Positions 57,840 through 64,000 of a stretch of 64,000 nucleotides of DNA are shown here, in pieces. The stretch is from Lasiosphaeris hirsuta (lineage: Eukaryota; Ascomycota; Sordariomycetes; Sordariales; Lasiosphaeriaceae), in NCBI GenBank assembly GCA_030549175.1, contig JAUKUA010000001.1, positions 992,001 to 1,056,000 of the forward strand, written 5' to 3'. The notes beneath the pieces were generated by a model. It was not told the DNA's origin. It did no database searches and worked only from the letters and a program-made list of their open reading frames with translations. Position 1 is the first letter of the stretch. Each line of letters begins with the position of its first letter. A program made the translations under genes and the position numbers.

Positions 57840-59700
57840 ATGGGGCTCATTGGCGGCATCTCCCCCGGTGGGAGCATCGCTGTAAGTCCTACACCTACAA
57901 CCTGGGTTCGGTCTTCAGCCGCCGTGTTGCTAACAATAATAGATCGGAATTATAGTTGGCCTCATATCCACGAGTGTCCAGAGCTTAGGGTTGACCCTGC
58001 AGCGCAAATCGCACATCCTCGAAGACGAAAAGGACCCCTACGACGCGCGACGCCCCCCCTACCGCCGGAGGAGGTGGCAGCTGGGGATGGGCATGTTTAT
58101 CATCGCCAATGTGCTGGGCAGCTCCATACAAATTTCGATGCTACCACTCCCCGTGCTCTCGACGCTCCAGGCCTCGGGCCTCGTCTTCAACTCGATCTGC
58201 GCCACCCTCATACTAGGGGAGCCCTTTACGAGATGGTCGCTATGGGGGACAATGCTAGTGTGCAGCGGCGCTGTGTTGATCGCCATTTTCGGGGCAATCC
58301 CATCTCCAGCGCATAAGTTGAGCGAGTTGTTAGACCTGCTGGGCCGCCGACCCTTCGTGCTATGGATGTCTTTTCAGGCCGTCATCGTCATTGGTATTGC
58401 TGTTGCGACGGAGGTCGTAGGCCGATTCGCGAAGTCGAAGCATGACCCTCGCTTCCGCCTTGCAAGGGGCTTTGCCTACGGGTGCATAAGTGGCATTCTG
58501 TCCGCACACTCCCTTCTGGTAGCTAAGTCGGCTGTGGAACTACTCGTAAAAACCATCGTGGACCACGACAACCAGTTTGTACACTGGCAGTCCTGGATGC
58601 TCGTCGTCGGCCTCATCATACTCGCGCTAAGCCAGCTATACTACCTCCACCGGGGCCTTAAGTTGGTCTCGACCTCAGTTCTATACCCGCTGATTTTCTG
58701 CATCTACAACATCATTGCTATCCTTGATGGGCTCATTTACTTCCGCCAGACCGATCTCATCAATCCGCTCCGCGCGTGCCTTATCGCCCTTGGTACCGCT
58801 ATTCTCCTGTCGGGCGTCCTTGCGCTGTCCTGGCGTCTCAGTGACGAGCAGCATACGCCTGGCGTTGGGCAATCAACACTGGCCCCTGGCTTAGGTCTCG
58901 TCGAAGACACAGATGGCGAGTCGGAAGAAGAAGAACTCCTGCTCCATTCTGACATCGCCGACGAGGAGGACAGCATTCTAGCAACACACAGCCACCCATC
59001 ATACCAAACATTTCGACAGTCCATGCCCATCGCGGGTTCAGGGGATTTATCACCATTACCTGTCCCTTCATCAAGAAAACGACCCACAGCCCTGTCAATG
59101 CGCTCATGGGCCGAGCATCGTGAGATTTGGGACGAGCTCGAAGATCGCGATGCTCTGGACTCACCCACGTCAACTGTGATTATTAACCGCCGGCGGTCAA
59201 CCACAATGCCTGGATCGGCGGAAACAACATCGCTGCTCAACCCGCGACGTCTTGTGACAGGTGAATTCTCGGGCATCGGCGATCCACCTAACGGAGGGAG
59301 TAGCACGAATAACACTGACCAGCTTATGCCCGGCGTGGCTGGATCACCGAGACGCAATTTTCGACGCAGGCGCAAGTCGACCGGGTTCCCGGGTTTCACA
59401 GCGCGGCGAACAGCGACGGGACGAAAGAGCTCAGGTGGCCTTCAGGACGCGGTGGGTAATATGTGGCGGGCCAGGTGGTGGAAGAAGGGACCTACAGGGA
59501 GGCCAGCAACGGGGACGACGCCGACCGTGATAGATCCGCCGCAGACGCTGTCGTATAGAGACGGGACTGCGGATGTGGGAGCGCGGCCGGCGTCATATGA
59601 TGGGCCGTTATTGGTTCCAGGGTCGCGGACTGGGGAGGCTGGAGGAAACCATCCCAGGAGGAATAGCAATAGTGAGCTGGAAGGGGATGACCTCGTATAA
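57840..59700 (+). CDS. NIPA-like magnesium transporter family membrane protein
   Basis: Two exons, 57840-57881 (42 nt) and 57943-59700; 599 residues. Eight or nine membrane helices occupy about residues 12-340, starting GIIVGLISTSVQSLGLTLQRK and including the family-typical sequences FIIANVLGSSIQI, LPVLSTLQASGLVFNSICATLILGEPF and LVSTSVLYPLIFCIYNIIA. NIPA (DUF803) proteins are relatives of the drug/metabolite transporters, and animal members transport Mg2+; the substrate of the fungal members is not well established. The C-terminal 250 residues are an acidic, then Arg/Ser-rich disordered tail (GESEEEELLLHSD, RRNFRRRRKS) absent from short NIPA proteins. The intron is GTAAGT...CTAAC...TAG. The minus-strand frame 58737-59399 is its shadow. 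Confidence 0.9.
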
Positions 59701-60549
59701 GGGTCAGAAGCGGTAGTTGCTGTAACAACGCATGGTGAGGCATGTTTTCAAGTTTTGAAAAGCAAGGGGAAAGGGTAACCGAACTCTTTTTCTGTTGCTT
59801 TACAAGGCAGAAAGGAGTGGCGTCATGGAGTGCGTTTATTTTGTGTTTGCTATAACTAGGCTTGCATTTCCCGGACGGGCCAAACATGCATACGTGGAGA
59901 TATACATGTGCGAGAGGGTAGGTAGGATAAGAATATGATACCTTTTTGGTTATAATCATGCATGGAGTTAGTCGTGGGTAGACATATGTGGTCAATTGAT
60001 CGGGTATTAATGCAAATGATCAAGGGGCCGTTGTTGTTATACCCTGAGAATCAAAAGTTTTACACGTGCTCTGATTGTATGTACCAGTGTCTACCGGGGG
60101 CGAAGGCTATGCTAGAGACTCTGCAGCGAAGAAAAGGGATGGAAGGGATGAAGAAGAAGAAGAATATGACAAGAAGAGAATAGACAGGCGGGCTAGAAGA
60201 GAGAAAATGAGTAGTATTGCAACAGCTCTCGTCCTCCCCCTCCCGAAAACATCCATCCACCTATAACCCCTAAGCGTATTAATATGGCGTATGAATGCCG
60301 CTCCAGGGGCGAATATTTGAAATTTACAAGTTTTTTAGATTCAAGATTACCATGCGCTGTAAATGGTGAGTTTACCGCTCTAGTTCGTCCACCTCACCAT
60401 AGCCCCCCACTTGGGGTGTTCTTGATGCTATCAGGGGGGATGATCCCCTCCCACCGAGCTCCCGGGTAGACATAAGTGTAACCTAGTTTCCCGATGGTAG
60501 AGGAAACACGGAGTAATCCTCAAATCGCCGTTGGATGGGGAGAGTCCCT
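59701..60549. other. Intergenic region between convergent genes
   Basis: 3' flanks of the NIPA gene (plus) and the tetraspanin-like gene (minus). No supported gene. Confidence 0.5.
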
Positions 60550-61346
60550 TTAGAAGGCGCCGCGTGCGCCGCTCTTCTCGTCAATGTGGCGGAACCGCTC
60601 GCGCTCCTTGCGCTCCTTGAGGAGGCAGACCGTCGCCATGATGAAGACGGCATCGACGCCTACCATGCCGAAGACACCCGTGAAGATGTCGTCGAGGAAG
60701 ACGTTAGCAAAGGCGGTGATGGGCGTCGCGCACCCGCGCATGAGCGCCGCGGCGGCTGGGCTGGGGCACATCGGGTTCGTCACGAAGGCGGGCGAGGAGC
60801 TGTTGAAGTAGCCACAGCACGAGAACTGGTCTGATGTTAGTCAAAAGTGCCGGTGACTTTCTTCGGGGCCTGGAAACATACGGTTGTCTGCATCAGGTCT
60901 TGGACGGCGGGCGTCTGGGACATCCAAAGAGGAGCAAAGTCGCCCTTGATCTTCAGTGTCAAGATCCAAAGGTAGAGACCGATGACCAAGCTGAATACAG
61001 CAGAGATAGTCGCGAGAACGCCACCCAGCTTAAGCCAGGCACGGGCACGTGTAATGATACCGGGGATTGTCACGACGAAGGTAATAAAGACCAAGACGGC
61101 GTTGGCGATGCCAGCTGTGGTTTCCTCGTCAGCGCTCGATTTCCCTCCCCTTCCTCGCACCATCGGACCGCACTCACCAGTTAGTGGGAAACTTTGGTAC
61201 AACAAGTTTCTTGCCGCCTGCCTCCCTTCTGTCGGCTGTTCGTTCTGGACGTTCTGGACAACGAGGGAGAAGGCCAGCATGAAGATGCCCATGAGGACGA
61301 AAAGGAAGTCGGAGGCCATGTAGGCTAGAGCTACCTTGTTCGCCAT
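60550..61346 (-). CDS. Tetraspanin-like four-helix membrane protein
   Basis: Three exons: 61346-61178, 61114-60882 and 60825-60550; 225 residues. Four hydrophobic segments occur in the tetraspanin arrangement: ASDFLFVLMGIFMLAFSLV, IANAVLVFITFVVTIPGII, LGGVLATISAVFSLVIGLYLWI and, after a short loop, FANVFLDDIFTGVFGMVGVDAVFIMATV. The loop between helices 3 and 4 contains the tetraspanin CCG motif (SCCGYF) plus two later Cys (NPMC and RGC). Ascomycetes have a few tetraspanins, of which Pls1 is needed for appressorium or ascospore function; this one may belong to the less studied Tsp3 group. Its role is unknown. Introns are GTGAGT...CACAG and GTATGT...CTAAC...CCAG. Confidence 0.8.
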
Positions 61347-63691
61347 CCTGTCCTATGGGGTGCCCTCTGGGCTGTTTTCCTCCAATACCACGACTGTTCC
61401 TTGCCGTCTTCACGAATCCTCAATTCGCACGCACAAGTGGACGACCGGCGTCAGATTCAAAATTGTTGGCAAGTGTTTGTTTGTTCGTCGGCAAGGAGTG
61501 TAAAATGGGTGAGATCGACCTGCAATTCCCAGCACCGAGAGAAAGGAATGTGCCAACCAAGCAGAACCAAGCGAAGCGAAAGAGAAAAGGAAAGTAACGG
61601 GCGACCGGCTCACGGCATCGAGAAGGAGAGATTCGATGGGTGGGTTTGCGGACAGTCGGCAGTCACCGGTTCCTAGCGGAGAAAAGAGTGGAAGAGAGGA
61701 AGAAGCTGGGAGGAGAAACGAAGAGCGTTCCAGACACACGCAATCTACAGCACTAGCGTATAGGTAGCCCCATCACAAAGGCGACGTTGGGAGTTTGGGA
61801 GATGGAGAAGGCGTCGAGGGGGACGGGGGAGAATGAGAACGGGCCAAACCAGGAGACGAGCCCAGGAGACCTGGAGCCCTGTTAGACTTACGACATGGCA
61901 CCATTATCTCGCCGCCCGCCAGTAAGAAGACGAGTTTGAGGCCAGCAGTATCTAGCAATGCACCAATTGCCCTCTCTGCCTCAGTCTGTGTGTGAGCGTC
62001 TGGGATCGAGGCTCGACTTCGTCGTTGGAGATTCGCAGTGATTCGCGGTCCCTGACAGAAGCCGTTTCAGATGGTGTCGAGAGCCAGGGGTACAGTGGGG
62101 CAAAGGGTCGCCTTTGCGGCTGTGGCATTGTTGCGGCGCGACGCACGAGCCATCATCTGCGCCCTGCTCCGAAGCGAGGCCTACTGAGTGGTTCGTCTCA
62201 AGACATCGTCAATCGAACGACCTGCAAGTCAAGCTCAAACGCCCTTGGTGCTTCATCTCGGCCGCCAAGAGCTTCCTCCCATCCTGGGCCATGCCGCCGT
62301 CTCGCCAGCTGTCTTGGCCAAAAGGGCAGCTCGAACCCTTTTTTCTGCCGACCTGACTAGCAGCACTTGCAGCTGCCATTAACATTCTATATAAGTATGA
62401 TCGCAGTATGCATGCACTCAGAGATCGACTGTCGACTGCAACCTCAAGATGAACACGGCCCTGGATCTTCGCTGCGTATGGTGCATAGCTTTGGCGCGCT
62501 CCTGAAGCTTGGACAACAGGTTGCAATAGACGAACCTAACCGGCCTGTCTCATTCAAGCTTTGGTGCATACAGGACGAGGGCCGCGGAATGTCCGCAATG
62601 ACAAGTGCGGTGTGCAAGGAAAAAAAGGAAAAAAAAAGTCACCGGCAAGATAGGGGGTATCTTCTTCGATGAAAAGGGGGCTTCGTCGTCTATCCGACTT
62701 CAAACTTGGTCGCAAGCTTGAGAGAGGAGGGGCGTGTTTTGTTGAATCCTCTGATGTGTTGCTACTCGCATTCCCGCCTTCAATAATCAACCCATCCATG
62801 GCCCCTTGAGTGACGATGCGGCAACAGCTTTAGAGGCGCCGGACTCAGCAGCTGCATGTGACGGCCCGGGACGAGCGCCCCCTCTTGGACCTATCCCGCT
62901 ACGGCACACCGCAGGGCAAGCTGTACTCCGTGAACTGCGGATATAGAGTCGGCGTCCGGGGAAGAGCCTACCGAGGCATTGGCTTGGCCGCTGCGGCCCT
63001 TTTTCGCCGGGTTTACGTGACCATTGTCGCTCCCGTCCCGTCCGTGGAGACGTGATGGACCGGCAGCGTGCACACTGAACTACCCTCCCGATGCCTCGCC
63101 ACTGCATTGTCGCTGACAACGTCGCCCCCATTCTTGATCCCATATGTTGGAGGCCGAAACTATTCACGGATACGCAGCACCAATAGCGGCAAAGGGTATG
63201 TGTCAGCGCTGTCTGGTATGTACTACAATGGGCCGACTTACCCATAAGCAAACGAGAAGAGGTGGCGGACGAACGCCCGGATGAACCGAGTAAGCAAACA
63301 GTGGAGGGCAGAGAGGACGGGAGCCCGTTAGGTCCCACTTACGAGCCACTGAATGGCTTCGGCATCCACCCAACGCCAATGGGTGGGAGCTTAGTCAGAA
63401 GGAACTTGCCTAGGTGGCCTGTGCTGGTCGCCTGTGTGCTGCTGCGCTGCTGCTTGAATCTTGAATCCCTGAAGTTAGGTGGGGTTGGGGACGCCGGCCG
63501 CCGCCTTGACATGCGCGCTACTTGGAGCAGCGGCCAATAGGAGGCTGCCTACCTTCCGTAAGAAGCAGTTGCCAGTTCCAACTGTTTCTTGGAAGTCCAC
63601 TTGCCCTTTTCTGACCCGCCTTTCCGTTTCCTTTGTCCCTTGTGAGCCGCAAACAGAAAACCGTGTGAAACATTTCCCCTTCTGGACTGAA
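61347..63691. other. Intergenic region (2.3 kb)
   Basis: The upstream region of the tetraspanin-like gene (minus) and of the partial gene at the right edge (plus). Frames such as 62787-63338 minus and 61992-62360 plus have random-looking composition, many Cys/Arg, and no domain. No supported gene. Confidence 0.45.
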
Positions 63692-64000
63692 ATGGCCGTA
63701 GTATCAGTCTCGACTCGCAGTTGGGCGAAGAATTGGGGATCTGCGTATCGCAGGACTCAGTTTTCGACATCACAGCTGTCCGCAAGCAGACTTGTCAAGC
63801 CTCGTCTAACTCGGCGAAAGGGTGTCAATCTTTGGCTGCAGGATTCACTGGGCTTCCCCTCCACAAGCAAGCCCACGCCTTTCCTATCTGAGAAAGAGAT
63901 CAGTGGTGTCCCGCCTTCTCGAAGAACGCCTGAACAAGCGATTGTGGCAACCGGTCGCTACGATTTAGACGCTTCTACCGGTCCGGAGTGTACGTTCTGT
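63692..64000 (+). CDS. 5' end of a gene running off the window; mitochondrial-type presequence
   Basis: The ATG at 63692 opens a frame that stays open to the window end (about 103 codons seen), so it has no stop here. The N-terminus (MAVVSVSTRSWAKNWG ... RRTQFSTSQLS) is rich in Arg and Ser with no acidic residue in the first 45, as in a mitochondrial targeting presequence; the next part (FLSEKEISGVPPSRRTPEQA) turns charged and hydrophilic. A possible splice donor, T/GTACGT, lies near 63990. No family is recognised from this fragment. Matrix or inner-membrane location is inference from the presequence only. Confidence 0.6.
   Translation, partial: MAVVSVSTRSWAKNWGSAYRRTQFSTSQLSASRLVKPRLTRRKGVNLWLQDSLGFPSTSKPTPFLSEKEISGVPPSRRTPEQAIVATGRYDLDASTGPECTFC

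Overview
The window is nuclear DNA from a filamentous ascomycete (Pezizomycotina), most likely a Sordariomycete. The basis is GC-rich coding sequence, short 49-97 nt introns with GTRNGT donors and CTAAC/CTGAC branch points, proteins typical of moulds (GPI-anchored class III chitinase, DUF7704, NIPA-type transporter, long coiled-coil proteins), and monocistronic genes on both strands. No bacterial operon, rRNA gene, CRISPR array or intact transposon is visible.

Layout. A minus-strand twin-Myb (Tay1/Teb1-like) gene lies at 0.7-2.8 kb and a minus-strand repeat-rich cell-wall chitinase at 5.1-8.0 kb. A 7.3 kb stretch without convincing genes follows (8.0-15.3 kb); it holds one tRNA/SINE-like A-box/B-box pair. 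Then come a Mid2-like surface sensor (15.3 kb), a small secreted cysteine-containing protein (17.2 kb) and a roughly 2,400-residue coiled-coil protein (19.7-26.9 kb). The middle holds a cytochrome P450 (28.0-29.8 kb), a Gly/Ser-rich single-pass membrane protein (31.6-32.7 kb), a secreted amidase (32.9-34.6 kb), an unrecognised MCYT-type Cys-rich protein (35.2-36.7 kb), a pirin (37.5-38.6 kb), a DUF7704 membrane protein (39.4-40.0 kb) and a DCAF11/WDR23-like WD40 protein (40.5-42.7 kb). The right part carries a P4-ATPase flippase (44.4-49.1 kb), a 4 kb gap, a CANIN/Nse6-like candidate with a PIP-box-like N-terminus (53.1-55.2 kb), V-ATPase subunit E (55.7-56.6 kb), a NIPA-like transporter (57.8-59.7 kb), a tetraspanin-like protein (60.6-61.3 kb) and the 5' end of a gene leaving the window (63.7 kb).

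The genes mix housekeeping functions (V-ATPase, lipid flippase, ubiquitin-ligase receptor, chromosome maintenance) with cell-wall and surface functions (chitinase, Mid2-like sensor, tetraspanin). The P450, amidase and pirin are near each other, but no polyketide synthase, peptide synthetase or terpene cyclase is present, so I do not call a biosynthetic cluster. I found no single new system. The points most worth checking are a probable GC-AG intron in the WD40 gene, the missing AUG of the giant coiled-coil gene, a TATA-like element sitting directly on the first pirin ATG, the recently expanded repeats of the chitinase, and the PIP-box-like motif of the CANIN candidate. Exon boundaries were worked out by eye from splice signals and reading-frame continuity; no alignment or database search was run.
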